DNA of 64,000 bases from Basidiobolus meristosporus CBS 931.73 (Eukaryota; Basidiobolomycota; Basidiobolomycetes; Basidiobolales; Basidiobolaceae), in NCBI GenBank assembly GCA_002104905.1, contig MCFE01000432.1:1-64000 (forward strand). The letters are read 5' to 3'. The notes beneath the pieces were generated by a model. That model was not told the DNA's origin. It worked only from the letters and a program-made list of their open reading frames with translations, and ran no database searches. This document shows positions 1-11,800 of the stretch, piece after piece; positions within the stretch are counted from its first letter, which is position 1; every line of letters starts with the position of its first letter. The position numbers were made by a program, and so were the translations under genes.

Positions 1-979
1 TCTTCCTTCTTATTGGCACTTGATTTTCTTAATTCTTCATCCAGGAGCCTTCCATATGTTGCAATATTCTGAGGAGTATTGGAAGTGATGTGGAGTACTA
101 TAGGATTTACATGTTATTCACTTGTAGATTTATTGATCAAAAGTATGGTATTTATACTTTTGATAAAGTAGAGAAAACAAACGTGTAGAGTTTGTTAAGG
201 AAGGTCCCAAGAATATGTGTGCAAAGTTTGGGGTCTTTTTGACGACTTTGAGAAAATAATAATCTGGGTACCTGACAATTTGGTGAAAATATTCTAAGTA
301 AATCCCGACAAGAAATCTAGTCAGGACAGAATGTTAATCACAGAATAAGATCTATGTGACTAAGTTAGCATGAATATTTAGGTGACAATTCAATAATTAC
401 AACACCATATACGTAATTTAAGGTCAAATCTTCAGTTCTGGACTCTAGGGCTGATACAAGGCCCTGAAACTTGTCTGTCAGGCTATTCAGGATGGTAACT
501 ATTGCATCCTCATCAGTAGTTGGTACGCCCACAGATTCCATCTCATCTACCAGCAGGGTAATTCTGTTAGTTAGATATTTCATTTCTTCTCCTGGCAGCA
601 TCTTTGTAGTAAAGAATTTTTGTCTCAGATACATTTTCTTGGCAGCTGAACATGACTGGTAGGTGTCTTCCAATGCTTTCCAGGCATTCTTTGCTGTTTT
701 TGCTCTTGAGCATTGAATTAGCAATTTGTCCTTGACATTAAGGCAAATGCAGTTAAAGGCACTTTGTTCTTTCTTCTGGTACTTTAAGGCTTCCTCTCCC
801 ATGTTTTTAGGAGGGCATTCTTCTCCCATGACAATATCCCAAAGGCCTCTTTCTTGTAGCAGCATCTTCATCTTCACCTTCCACACTTGGTAGTTGAATC
901 CATCCAACTTTTCAGCAGAGGGAAGAATTCCAGCAATAGCAGTAGTAGACACTGCAGAGAGTGACAGCTTGGGGTTCAT
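1..979 (-). pseudogene. Copia-type gag, copy A, split by a solo LTR
   Basis: Gag of a Ty1/copia LTR retrotransposon (UBN2/Retrotran_gag_2 type), read on the minus strand from an ATG at 979. Hallmarks are LDGFNYQVWKVKMKMLL near the N terminus and WKALEDTY and MLPGEEMKYL further on. The frame is interrupted at 404 by a 348-bp solo LTR; the matching gag continuation lies at 1-56 and runs out of the window. Compared with copy B (1305-1994), the two gag proteins are nearly identical up to the LTR. The open frame ends with LTR-derived codons at 365. No protease, integrase or reverse transcriptase is visible here. It is a dead copy; how much of the element lies beyond the left edge is unknown. Confidence 0.85.
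57..404 (-). mobile_element. Solo copia LTR with 5-bp target duplication
   Basis: A 348-bp LTR whose ends are inverted (TGTTGCAA at 57 and TTACAACA ending at 404), in the TG...CA form of Ty1/copia LTRs. It is flanked by CCATA on both sides (52-56 and 405-409). Removing the LTR and one CCATA restores the gag sequence seen at the same point in copy B, so the boundaries and the insertion event are shown directly by the sequence. No internal region remains, so this is a solo LTR left by LTR-LTR recombination. Confidence 0.9.
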
Positions 980-1304
980 AACCTGTTGTAAGGGTCTTAG
1001 AGATACTGGAAGTGATTTGGAGAACAAGTAGATTATGTGATTTTCACTTAATGATTTATTGAATGTAAAAGTAGTATTTGTACTTTTACTTGGTCTTGGC
1101 ATTACAAACACGTAGAATAGGTTAAGGAAGGTCCCAAGAACATGTGTGCAAAGTCTGGGGCTGTTTAGACAACTTTGAGAATTTTCATGTTCTGGGTACC
1201 TGGTATTTTGATGAAAATATTCTAAGTAAATCCCAACAAGGAATTTGGTCAGTATTCTCTAGGATTTGAAGGTGATGATCTAAGTGACTAAGTTAGGTGA
1301 ATAT

Positions 1305-1994
1305 TTAGGTGGAAATACAAATTTTTACAACACTTTGTTGGTTATCATTACTTATTAAAGCATTTTCTTCTTCCTTCTTTATTGCGCTTGATTTTCTTAA
1401 TTCTTCATTTAGGAGCCTTCCATATATGTAATTTAAGGTCAAATCTTCAGTTCTGGACTCTAAGGCTGATATAAGACCCTGAAACCTGTCTGTCAGGCTA
1501 TTCAGGATGGTAAATATCACACTCTCATCAGTAGTTGGTATGCCCACAGATTCCATTTCATCTACCAGCAGGGTAATTCTGTTAATTAGATTTTTCATTT
1601 CTTCTCCTGGCAGCATCTTTGTAGTAAAGTATTTTTGTCTCAGATGCATTTTCTTAGCAGCTGAACATGACTGGTAGGTGTCTTCTAATGCCTTCCAGGC
1701 ATTCTTTGCCGTTTTTGCTCTTGAGCATTCAATTAGCAATTTGTCTTTGACATTAAGGCAAATGCAGTTAAAGGCACTTTGTTCTTTCTTCTGGTACTTT
1801 AAGGCTTCCTCTCCAACATTTTTAGGAGGGCATTCTTCTCCCATGACAATATCCCAAAGGCCTCTTTCTTGTAGCAGCATCTTCATCTTCACCTTCCACA
1901 CTTGGTAGTTAGAGCCATCCAACTTTTCAGCAGAGGGAAAAATTCCAGCAATAGCAGTGGTAGACATTGCAGAGAGTGACAACTCAGGGCTCAT
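1305..1994 (-). CDS. Copia-type gag protein, copy B
   Basis: An intact 229-residue frame starting at the ATG at 1994, four bases inside the end of the upstream LTR. It encodes a gag capsid/nucleic-acid-binding region of the UBN2 type, with LDGSNYQVWKVKMKMLL near the N terminus followed by WKALEDTYQS, KMLPGEEMKN and EDLTLNYIYGRLLNEEL. It ends in a lysine/glutamate-rich stretch and stops inside the next LTR. There is no CCHC zinc knuckle and no downstream pol, so the protein would be a bare gag. A longer open frame runs upstream to 2270, but it lies in the LTR and the PBS/ATG context favours 1994. Confidence 0.75.
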   Translation of the reverse strand: MSPELSLSAMSTTAIAGIFPSAEKLDGSNYQVWKVKMKMLLQERGLWDIVMGEECPPKNVGEEALKYQKKEQSAFNCICLNVKDKLLIECSRAKTAKNAWKALEDTYQSCSAAKKMHLRQKYFTTKMLPGEEMKNLINRITLLVDEMESVGIPTTDESVIFTILNSLTDRFQGLISALESRTEDLTLNYIYGRLLNEELRKSSAIKKEEENALISNDNQQSVVKICIST

Positions 1995-1998
1995 AACC
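1985..1998 (-). other. Primer-binding site matching initiator tRNA anticodon arm
   Basis: Immediately inside the LTR end, the minus strand reads GGTTATGAGCCCTG. This is complementary to the anticodon stem-loop of initiator tRNA-Met (CAGGGCTCATAACC in yeast). Such half-tRNA priming is known for Drosophila copia and yeast Ty5. Here the ATG of the PBS is also the gag start codon. The PBS of copy A (970-983) has decayed. Confidence 0.7.
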
Positions 1999-2347
1999 TG
2001 TTGTAAGAGTCTTGGAGATATTGGAGGTGATTGGGAGGACAAGTAGATTATGTAGTTATCACTTAATGATTTATTGAATGTAAAAGTAGTATTTATACTT
2101 TTACCTGGTCTTGGCACTACAAACATGTAGAATAGGTTAAGGAAAATTCTAAGAGCATGTGTGCAAAGTTTGGGGCTGTTTGGACAACTTTGAGAATTTT
2201 CATGTTCTGGGTGCCTGGTATATTGGTGAAAATATTCAAAGTAAATCCTGACTAGGAGTTTGGTCAGCATTCTCTAGAACTTGAGGGTAATGACTTGAGT
2301 GACTAAGTTAGGTGAATATTTAGATGAAATTACGAATTTTTGCAACA

Positions 2348-3131
2348 TAGAATAGGTTAAGGAAGGTCCCAAGAACATGTGTGCAAAGTTTGGGGCTGTT
2401 TGGACAACTTTGAGAATTCTCATGTTCTGGGTACCTGGTATTTTGGTGAAAATATTCCAAGTAAATCCCAACAAGGAATTTGGTCAGTATTCTCTAGAAT
2501 TTGTGGGTAGTGATTTAAGTGACTAAGTTAGGTCAATATTTAGGTGGAATTACAAATTTTTACAACAATACTTTTACATGGTCTTGGAATTACAAACATA
2601 TATAATAGGTTTAGGAAGGTCTTAAGAACAGGTGTGCAAAGATTGAGGCTGCTTGGACAACTTATGTAATTTTCATGTTCTTGGTACCTGATATTTTGGT
2701 GAAAATATTTCAAGTAAATCCTGACAAGGAGTTTGGTCAGTATTCTCCAAGATTTGTAGGTATTGATCTAAGTGACTAAGTTAGGTGTATATTTAGGTGT
2801 AATTACAAATTTTGACAACACTTTGGAGGGCTTTGATATTTTCATGCTCTGGGTACCTGATATTATGGTCAAAGTATTCTAGTTAAGTCCCAACAAGTAA
2901 ATTAGGCAGTTCCCTCTAAGGTTTGTAGATGATGATCTAAGTGACCCAGTTAGGTGAGTATTTAGGTGTAATTACAAAATTTACAAAGCATCCTAGAAAT
3001 ATTGCACATATTTGCTTTGCCTAGGCCATATAATAGTACAAATACCACTTTCACATTCAGCAAATTGCTAGTGATAGCCACATAATCTACTAGTACTCCC
3101 AATCACTTCTAATATCCTCAAGATCCTCATG
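2348..3131. mobile_element. String of truncated LTR fragments
   Basis: Four pieces of the same LTR family lie end to end: 2348-2567, 2568-2820 and 2821-2990 are 3' parts in the same orientation as the gag elements and each ends near TTACAACA or a decayed version. 2991-3131 is a 5' part in the opposite orientation. Divergence increases from left to right, which indicates fragments of different ages. No gag sequence is present. Confidence 0.75.
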
Positions 3132-3201
3132 GCAATCTTGATATGGCAGGATGTATGATGAATGAGTATTCAATGTTTATATTCAGGGCCACTATACTTT
3201 G

Positions 3202-3539
3202 TGTTGTGAGAATATCAGAGATATTGGAAATGATTAGGAGGTCAAGTATATTATGTTGGTTTCACCTAACGACTTGGTGAATGTAAAAATCTTGTTTCCA
3301 CCATTATACGGTCTTGGAGAAGCCAGTAAATATAATACGCTTAGGAAGGTCCCAAAAGATATGTGTGAAATTCGGGGTGATTTGGATAACTGGAAGAAAT
3401 ATTGTATTCCAGGCACTTGACATTCTGGTGAATAATCCTCCGGCACAGAACTTGGTTGAGAAATATGAAAGTGCGTGGACTGGAATCGATGTGACCACAT
3501 GGGTGCAAATATTTAGGTGTGAACACAAAATCTACAACA
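3202..3539 (-). mobile_element. Old, diverged solo LTR
   Basis: About 338 bp from TGTTGTGAG to CTACAACA. Landmark blocks of the LTR family are recognisable (GGAAGGTCCCA, ATTTAGGTGTGAA) but many bases differ from the copies at 984 and 1999. No clear target duplication is left. Confidence 0.7.
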
Positions 3540-3847
3540 GACACTACAAATTCTTCTAAACATGCCAGGTCACCTCCAAGGTTCCACTGCTACTTTCGAC
3601 AAATCCTTGGTTGCAAGTGGAGTGGGTAGGCAGAAATATGATGGCCTAATGTCATCACAACTGGAGATAGCACAAAATCACATCGTTTATTGGGATTAAA
3701 TGGAAAGATAAAAAGTACAGGTTTCTAAAATACTAGAGAATATGCCGCTAAAAAAAACGTATGAAATCCATGGAAACTCGTCTGGAGATTTTGTATATTT
3801 CAAGAAATCGTCGGGGACCTTTCGCTCCCCCCCCCCTACCGTCACGC
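3540..3847. other. Intergenic, 3' side of RPB2
   Basis: Spacer between the old LTR and the RPB2 stop codon. It contains a run of about eleven C residues near 3826-3836. I see no gene. Confidence 0.5.
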
Positions 3848-6800
3848 TTAAAGTACCATCAGCCTTGGGGCGATGTTCATCGCCATGAGCTCTTGGAACA
3901 GAAGTTTGCAGGCGTATGGGATGTGGAGCTGTGAGATCTGAGTTTTGTTCTTGCAAGAACGGCATTCGAAACTGTTCTTCTTTAGATTGGCGATGGCCAT
4001 CAATCCGCAGAGATCACAAACGTGGACACGGTAGGCATCGGACGCGTCGAATAGACGTTCCTAGAGACGAATTTAGTCCGGATCCGAGGTGATATGGATG
4101 CATACGCTATGTTACCTTCAAGAATTGGGCTACTCCGTGAGAAATCATACAATCACGTTCCATCTCACCGAAACGCAAACCACCATCTCTACTTCTACCT
4201 TCTACCGGTTGGCGGGTCAAAATCTGCACTGGACCACGAGCACGTGAATGGATCTTGTCGTCCACCATATGCTTCAAACGTTGGTAATAGGTAGGCCCGA
4301 AGTAAATTTGTGCAGTGAGCTTGCGCCCGGTGTGGCCGTTATAAAGAACTTCGAAACCACGCTTCTGATAGCCGTGCTCCTCCAATGCATGAGAAATAGC
4401 TTCAACGGTGACTTCAGTGAAAGGAGTGGCATCACCCTCATTACCGCTTAATGTGGAAACCTACGTTCGTCAGATGGTTAGGAAATGTTGCGCCTGGTGG
4501 ACAAGGCGAAAGGCGGATTACCTTACTGAGCAGACATTCGACCATATGCCCGATTGTCATACGGGATGGAATAGCGTGTGGATTAATGATCAAATCCGGA
4601 ACAATTCCCTCGTTGTTGAAAGGCATATCCTCTTGTCTGTACGTGACACCGATTGTACCCTTCTGACCGTGACGACTAGCAAATTTATCTGCAAACAACC
4701 CAGTGTTATCAGTCAGGATTCAAAAGAATGGCAATCATTTGGCCTGAATACGAACCTCCCATCTGCGGAACTCTTGTACTTCTGACACGGACCTTGACGA
4801 ACTTCAATCCCTCCTGGTTGGTGGTCAACATGACTTGATCAACAATACCATTCTCAGTACTTCTCAAGGGTGTACTAGCGTCACGCTTTGTATGGGTTTT
4901 GGTACGTTGACCAAGCTCCTCCGAGTCGGGCGGGATGGGTGCCGTCTTGCCAATGATAATGTCGTCACCAGAGACACGAGTGCCAGGAGCAATGAGACCA
5001 TCTCCTTCGAGCTTCTCGTATGTGCCGTGCTTCAAGCGAAGGGTTGTCTCACGGGTAGGCTTCTCGAACTCCTCCATGACCATCATACCCTAAATTGCAC
5101 CATCAGCATGACTGACTGGAAATCTACCAATAAGAACAGATACATTACCACTTTCTTTTCTTGGTCCATGTAACTACGGTAGAAGATACTTCTGAAAAGC
5201 CCACGATCGATACTAGTCTGGTTCATAATCAGGGAATCTTCCTGGTTATATCCACTGTAGCATAAAATCGCCACAATGGCATTCTGTCCGGCTGGGAGCT
5301 CACGGAATCGCAGATACTCCATAGCACGAGTGGTGCAGAGAGGTTTTTGAGGATAGTACAAGATGTTGGCCATTGTGTCCATTCTGAGCTGATAGTTGGT
5401 GACATAGATTCCCATGGCTTGCTTACCCATAGCAGATTGGTAGGTATTACGCGGGGACTGGTTGTGATCTGGGAACGGAATAATACTAGCACAAATACCC
5501 AAAATCATACTGGGATGAATTTCACAATGAGTCCAGGTGTGAGTAATCAACGCTGCAGAACTCTTGACTCTGGAGGCAACATCCACCTCACGCTCCGGAA
5601 TGTAGCCCAGCTTACTGTACATTCTAGACTCAGCAAGATCTTCTGGAGTCATGCAAATCATGGAAACTTCCTCTTCTTCCGCATCAAGGTATTCTACAAT
5701 ACCATTAACCACCAAATCTTGCCATCCGAATGGCTCCCCGTCATACTCTCGCATTTGTAGTGCTTGCACATGTTCTTTACGGAGCATAATACGCTGATTC
5801 TCGACGACGTAGAGTGGTCTACACACACGTCCGGCATCGGTATAGAAGCGGATTTCCTTATCACGAATGTCTCGGACAATACTGACTTCCGGACTGATAT
5901 CTACTCTTCTTCTGAACCTTCTCATGGTTTCGATCAAGTTTCCTGGATCACGATGGATACCAACCCAAACACCATTGACGAAAATCTTGGTGGCATCAGC
6001 AATATTGTTGGCGGAGAATTGTTCCAAACTTTCCATAGCCCAATCGGCCAGAACCTCGACTACTGGAGCAGAAGGGTTACCGACCGAAATATAGGACATG
6101 AGCGCAAGATTCTTCACGAGGCCACAAGCTTGACCTTCAGGAGTTTCGGCGGGACACACCATACCCCAATGGGTGTTGTGTAATTGACGAGGCTTGGCAA
6201 TTTTACCATCACGTCCGATAGGAGTGTTACATCTTCTCAAATGAGAAAGGGTTGAGGCAAACGTATATCTGTTCAACACCTGAGAAACACCAGCTCTTGC
6301 TTGCATGGCCTTCTTCTGATCACCCCAATTACCAGTGGCGAGAGAGTATTTCAATCCGTTGGTGATAGTATTAGACTTGACCGCCAGAGTAAGATTGAAT
6401 TCACGATTGGAATCAATGCATTTCTGAAGGTATTTTCCAACATCCTTGGTGAGCTTTCTAAAAAGCATTCGGAACAACATAGCAAGAAGGGGACCAGCAA
6501 GATCCATTCTCTTCTTTCCATAATGATCACGATCGTCCAAATCACGTCTTTCGAGAGCAGCAAGAAGTAATCTGTGAACCATGTAGCCAAAGAAGTAAGC
6601 TTTCTTGGTCTCCGTATGTGCTTCTGTGGCAACGTGGGGAAGGAATTCTTTCTGAAGAATCTCGGTAGCATATCTGAAAGGAACAATATTAGTACCTTTA
6701 GCTCACACAAAAATATTGCTAGAGACTCACTTTATACGCTTATCCTTGTTGATACCGACAGTAGTACCACGCTTACCGATATAATCCAAGGCGACCTGAA

Positions 6801-8239
6801 GATCGAAAATATGTTAGATGTGCAATAAACACCCGACAAACTGGAGTAGCATCACTTACATGCTGCTCTTGAATTACGAACGCTTCTTCGATACAAGGCT
6901 TAAGAAGTTCTAACATGGAATAATCATCTCGATCGTAACAAATGTGCTCCAAAATATCCCGATCTGCGACAAGACCGAGAGCACGGAAGACTACCACGAT
7001 AGGAACATCTTGACGAATATATGGCAAAGTTGCTCGGATATATTGACCAGATGTCTGAGAGACGAAGAGCTGGGTTAGATCGCCATCCATGCATGTAAAA
7101 ATCAAAGGAAGACCCTTACTCCTTTGTCACCACCTCTTGCAAGCATTTTCAAAAATAATGGACTGGCGTTTTTGGAGCCTTTTTCGGCAACACTTCGAAT
7201 TTCAGCGGTAAAAGAGTATGGAGATGGTGGGGTTTTGGAGAAAACATAAACGGTATTGGAAGCCATTCTCTCCTGTGCAATCAGAACCTTCTCTGATCCA
7301 TTAATCACGAAGTAACCACCCTATGAGAATATACGTAATCCGGGCATGAATATCTTCCCTGCTGATATACACAAAGGTGCATACTGACCTGATCATATGG
7401 ACATTCGTTGAGTTCATGTAAATCTTTATCTTCAAGGCCAGACAAGATACAGAACGTTGATCTTAACATGATAGGTACCTAGGTGATTACGTTGTTGAGT
7501 AAGGCTGCCAGAAAACAATATATAAGCTTGTATTTACTTTTCCAATGAAAACTTTGGTGAAGTTTCCACTATCACGGTCTGTACGATCTTCGACCATATG
7601 CCAGTCATTGAAGTTTGTATTGTCACGATTCCTAGGGTCATTGGGATCGCCAATGAGCACCTGCTTACGCATATCAACGTATAATGGAGCGGCATATCTG
7701 AACAAAGAAGATTAGTCACAGCTCGAAGGATTAAAGAACTAGTTGATTAACCTACGTCAAATTACGAAGACGTGCCTCTTGTGGATACATTGATTGAGTA
7801 CTACCATCAGATTCTGTCATTGTGGGTTTGGATAAATAAATTTGGCCGAAGTGAATATGATAACGTTTCTATCGATATTAGAAGGGCTTAGAGATATAAA
7901 ATGGGAAGGCAGCTACGCAATAAACTCACTGCAACTTCGCCACCATGAGCGCTGTGTTGTGTAGTAGTTTGTAAGACCATATTGGAACTTTCATCCACGA
8001 TTTCTTGAATAGTGTTCTGAATGAATTCGTCGAAAGAATCCAACTGCTGACGAACTAAACCCTTATCTTCGAAAAAGGAAGTAATAACAGCCCAACAGTC
8101 TTCCTGTGTGATCTCCTCAATTTCTTCTTCTTCACCCTCCTCCCCGTATTCTAAGCAAAAGAGTTATAGCAATCTACTTGGTTGGTGGAAGTGGGAATCT
8201 TCACTTGAATGATCTACCTGTAAAGAATTCTTCATCCAT
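3848..8239 (-). CDS. RPB2: RNA polymerase II second-largest subunit
   Basis: Catalytic-core subunit of nuclear RNA polymerase II, forming the wall, protrusion, hybrid-binding and anchor regions. Thirteen exons join in frame: 8218-8239, 7930-8150, 7756-7868, 7538-7697, 7389-7478, 7120-7320, 6860-7054, 6731-6795, 5149-6673, 4756-5089, 4522-4688, 4116-4460 and 3848-4060, all with GT-AG introns. The product is 1216 residues (yeast Rpb2 is 1224). It opens MDEEFFTEYGEEG and runs into [20 protein letters not shown]. Diagnostic blocks include [31 protein letters not shown] and, near the C terminus, [17 protein letters not shown] and the zinc-binding cysteines of [11 protein letters not shown]...CRSCKNK. 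No defect is seen. It is divergent from the PPR gene, with 587 bp between the start codons. The splice pattern is inferred from sequence only. Confidence 0.98.
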
Positions 8240-8826
8240 AGTTGTGATTCTGTGTTAAAAGATTTAAGAAGTGGCTGATTTTTCAGAGAGACACCAAATC
8301 GAACTGATCAAAGATGTCAAGAAACGCGTAGTGTAAAAATCGCGAGGCAAGAAGCAAACTATCCTTGACCAGACTTCGACAGTTAAAATATCATTTCGGT
8401 GTGATTATTTTGAATATACCCCTTGCCAACCGCAGTGATACTTTCGACACGGGACCAAATGGTAATATACAAAGAAAAAAATTACGCAATAAATTATTTT
8501 AACTATAGCAGTGTATGATTTCTCAAAAGTTGGCTAACTCCAACGTGAACTTAACCATTCTAAATTAAAAATCAGAGTTCGAGTGTAGTGGCGAATTGAC
8601 CAGAACATTTATCCGACCTTTTCAGCACGTCGCAATAATACACGTTGAAATTATGCAATGCCTTATTGAGTGTATCGAGCACATTAAACAACTTTCATGA
8701 GCATTTATTCATATTCATCGAAGCAACGAAAATTTTGTTTGCTAGTAGGTGTGGCTACCAGTGACTGACCTGAATCGTGTCTTTACCTATTGCATTTATG
8801 AATAATTGCAGGCATTATTTTTAGAT
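8240..8826. promoter_or_regulatory. Divergent promoter region, RPB2 / PPR gene
   Basis: AT-rich spacer between two divergent start codons, so it should hold both promoters. I see no strong TATA box. A short upstream reading frame precedes the PPR start, and TTGCAG at 8806-8811 could be the acceptor of a 5'-UTR intron. Confidence 0.45.
8798..8824 (+). promoter_or_regulatory. Possible short upstream ORF of the PPR gene
   Basis: An ATG at 8798 opens an eight-codon frame ending in TAG at 8822-8824, two bases before the PPR start codon. It would reduce initiation at 8827 if it is in the mRNA. If TTGCAG at 8806-8811 is a 3' splice site, the uORF is removed as intron. Confidence 0.3.
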
Positions 8827-11800
8827 ATGCACGGAGCTTTTCAAGTACAAAGAAGAATTCCACTAGCTTGTAGTTGCTATTTTTACAACTCGTTGACTGC
8901 ACCTAGAAAGGTCACATTCCCCAGGTTCATCCGTTCACTTCGGTCACATTCCACAAAACAGATATCCACTACCCATGTCACCGAGAACGAATTAGAAAAG
9001 CGTTTGAGGAACCTGTTCCTTCAAACAAATCCCCAAAATATCCTTCAATTACGCTTACAAATTCAAGAATTGAAGCACATTCCTTCGGACATACTATGGA
9101 GGCCTGCCAACAAAATATTACACGACCTTGCAAAAGCAAGCCTACCTAGGGCGTATGAAGCATATCAGCTTCTATTAGAGGAGGGATTTAAGCCTGTGTC
9201 AAGTACCTATAGTACTCTGTTTAAGGCTTGCACGAACCACAGGGACGTTTCCCTTCTGAAGAAAATGCATGAGGAGATGTTGCAGGAAATTGGGACACCA
9301 AATACAGTGGTGTATAGCACGCTTATTGACGCTTACGCAAAAAATCACCAGCTTGATCGAGCTTTTGCATTGTATCAAGAGATGTGCTCGAATAAGCTCT
9401 CACCAGATATTGTTACGTTCAACATACTTCTTAATGCCTATGTGAAACGTCAAGAGATCTCAAAAGCGACTGAGTTGTATAACTCCTTGAGCCAGCACGG
9501 CATTCTTCCAAATGTGATCACATTTAATACACTACTTAATGGGTACGCCAAATCTGCAAACATGAATCAAGCAATCCAACTCTTTCAGGAGATGCCAGTT
9601 CATAAAGTTTGCCCTAATGTAACTACATACAATACGTTAATCAATATGTATTGCAAGGCCGGTAATCTTCAGGAAGGTTTCTTGTTGTATAAAATGATGC
9701 TTTCAAAAGAAAAATCGCCGGATATCATCACCTTCAATATACTGCTGAATGCATATGCAAAGGAAGGAAGATCTGAGCCGGTAAAAGCGTTGTTCGACGA
9801 CATGCTTAACCGAAGCATAGCCCCGGACATCATTACGTATAATGCGTTGCTCCTGTTACATGCCAAGAAGAGAGACTACGAGTCCGCTTGGAAGATCTAC
9901 AACAAAATCATCCACAGAAGACTGGAGCCAAATGCCTTTTCTTACAAAACCCTTCTCGACTTGTATGGCACCAAGAGCGATACTGAGAAAGCGCTTTGCA
10001 TATGCCGTAACATGGTTGCTCAGAATATAAGTACTGAGCCAGTACTCTACTCTATTTCTAAATGGGGTTTACCTGTCATAGCACTAGCACAGCAAGAGTA
10101 CGGAATTCGAAAGGCGCACCAAGTCTGGTCGGTGTTGAAAAAAGCTGGGCTAGAGCCCAAGGTGCTTACCAGTGAGTCATGTCAATACCTTGCGTTATTA
10201 AGCAAGAGCCAAGAAGACGGGAATCGCGAACGAGGTCTGGAGGTCATTGCTGCTCTGAAGCAGAGAGATGGGTTGATTCGAACTGGCAAAGAGCTGAGAG
10301 GCATCTTGGCCTTTGGAGTTCAATACCAAGTGCTTGATCAAATTGGGGATTTGGTAAACAGGGCATTGACACACAACAAATTGAAGCCCTTCCACGCCGG
10401 TTTTAATGATTTTATCGTTGATATCGGTAGGAGAAGTCCCAGAGAAGTCTTGGTATTTTATAGATGGGCTCTCAAATGTGGTCTTGGTATAGACTCATCG
10501 TCGCTTAGTATGCTACTCTCGGTTGCTAAACTTCATAAAGACTTAGACCTGGTCACCTACGTTCATCACACACTAACCCGCGAGAAGCAGCTGTCCAACC
10601 TATACCTATATACACAACTGATAGATTGCTACGCCAAACGCTGCGAATGGAAAAAAGCTGAATTGGCATTCAACGAAACGCTTGAACAGAACCTGGATCC
10701 CGACGTGATCACATACAATGCTCTTATTAACGCATATGTAAGATCATATAAGCCTGATCTTGCCTACAAGATATATCGCCAAATGATCCATCAGAACGTC
10801 CGTCCTAATCTGGTGACATACAACAGCATGTTGAATGGATACTCGAAAGTACTCAATATGGAGCAGGTTCAAAGCATTTATGGAGAAATGCTGGAGAGTG
10901 GTGTCACTCCAGATGTTGTTTCTTACAATACGTTGATCCGCGCGTATGTTAAGAACTCAGCGATGGGCAGCGCAGTCAGTATGCTTCGCGAGATGAAATC
11001 AAACAACCTCATGCCTGATCTCTTTACCTACAATACTTTGATTGATGCTTATTGTAAGCAGGATATGATTTCTAAAGCAGTCGAGTTATATCACGATATG
11101 GCCATTTCGAACGTACAACCAGACATAGTCACCTGCAACACCTTAATCAGCGCTTATTCTAAACAATCGAAGCTGGGGGAAGCAAAGAAGATATTTGATG
11201 GCATGATACTTCAAGGGACCCGTCCAGATGCTGTGACATACACTTCTTTAATTGAAGGCTGTTCTGTTTGTAAGTCGACAGAACAAGCGCTTGAATATTA
11301 CGAGGACATGCGCAGGCGGAGTGTACAACCAGATGTCGCTCTGTACACATCCCTTATCAATACGCTTGTCGGCTCTGGTCAGGTTGAAACAGCTTACAGG
11401 ATATTTGAGCAAATGCCCGATCTTCGAGTAGCTCCAAGTGTCAATATCTTTAATATCCTCATTCATGGATATGGGAAGTCTGGCGATTACACTCGCATGG
11501 AAGCACTCTATCATGAACTTACGAACTCAAGTCTAATGCCTGATATCGTCACCCTCAATACTCTGCTAAACATCTTCTGCAAGAAGGGTGACCTTCCGAG
11601 GGCTCTCGAAATATATGACTCTATGAGAAGATATCATCTGAAACCCAACGTGTTTACGTTTAACATACTTATCGACAGTTACATCAAAAATTCGGGAATC
11701 TCGAAAGCTCTAAACCTTTATGAGCAGATGTGTCAGGAGGGTATTGAGCCAACGACTGAAACATTCAATTCTTTGGTTGACGGTCACCTCAAAACCCATC

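Larger units (their letters stand above)
984..2347 (-). mobile_element. Short gag-only copia element (LTR-gag-LTR)
   Basis: Two LTRs of 349 bp (984-1332 and 1999-2347), each TGTTGTAA...CAACA, enclose an internal region of only about 666 bp that holds just a gag reading frame. The 5' LTR in the element's own sense is 1999-2347. The LTR at 984-1332 is at the same time the 5' LTR of gag copy A, so the elements form a tandem chain LTR-gag-LTR-gag. No pol domain fits in the internal region. The arrangement matches what has been described in plants as TR-GAG elements, which are non-autonomous LTR elements carrying only gag. The two LTRs differ at scattered bases, so this is not a fresh insertion. 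Confidence 0.8.

Noticed and set aside
4408-4785. Plus-strand open frame of 125 codons near the RPB2 3' end
   Set aside because: It is opposite RPB2 exons 10-12 and spans their introns.
5347-6183. Plus-strand open frames of about 137-139 codons inside RPB2
   Set aside because: They are antisense shadows of a highly conserved coding exon.
8806-8826. TTG start for the PPR protein
   Set aside because: An ATG in good position follows seven codons later; nuclear fungal genes rarely start at TTG.
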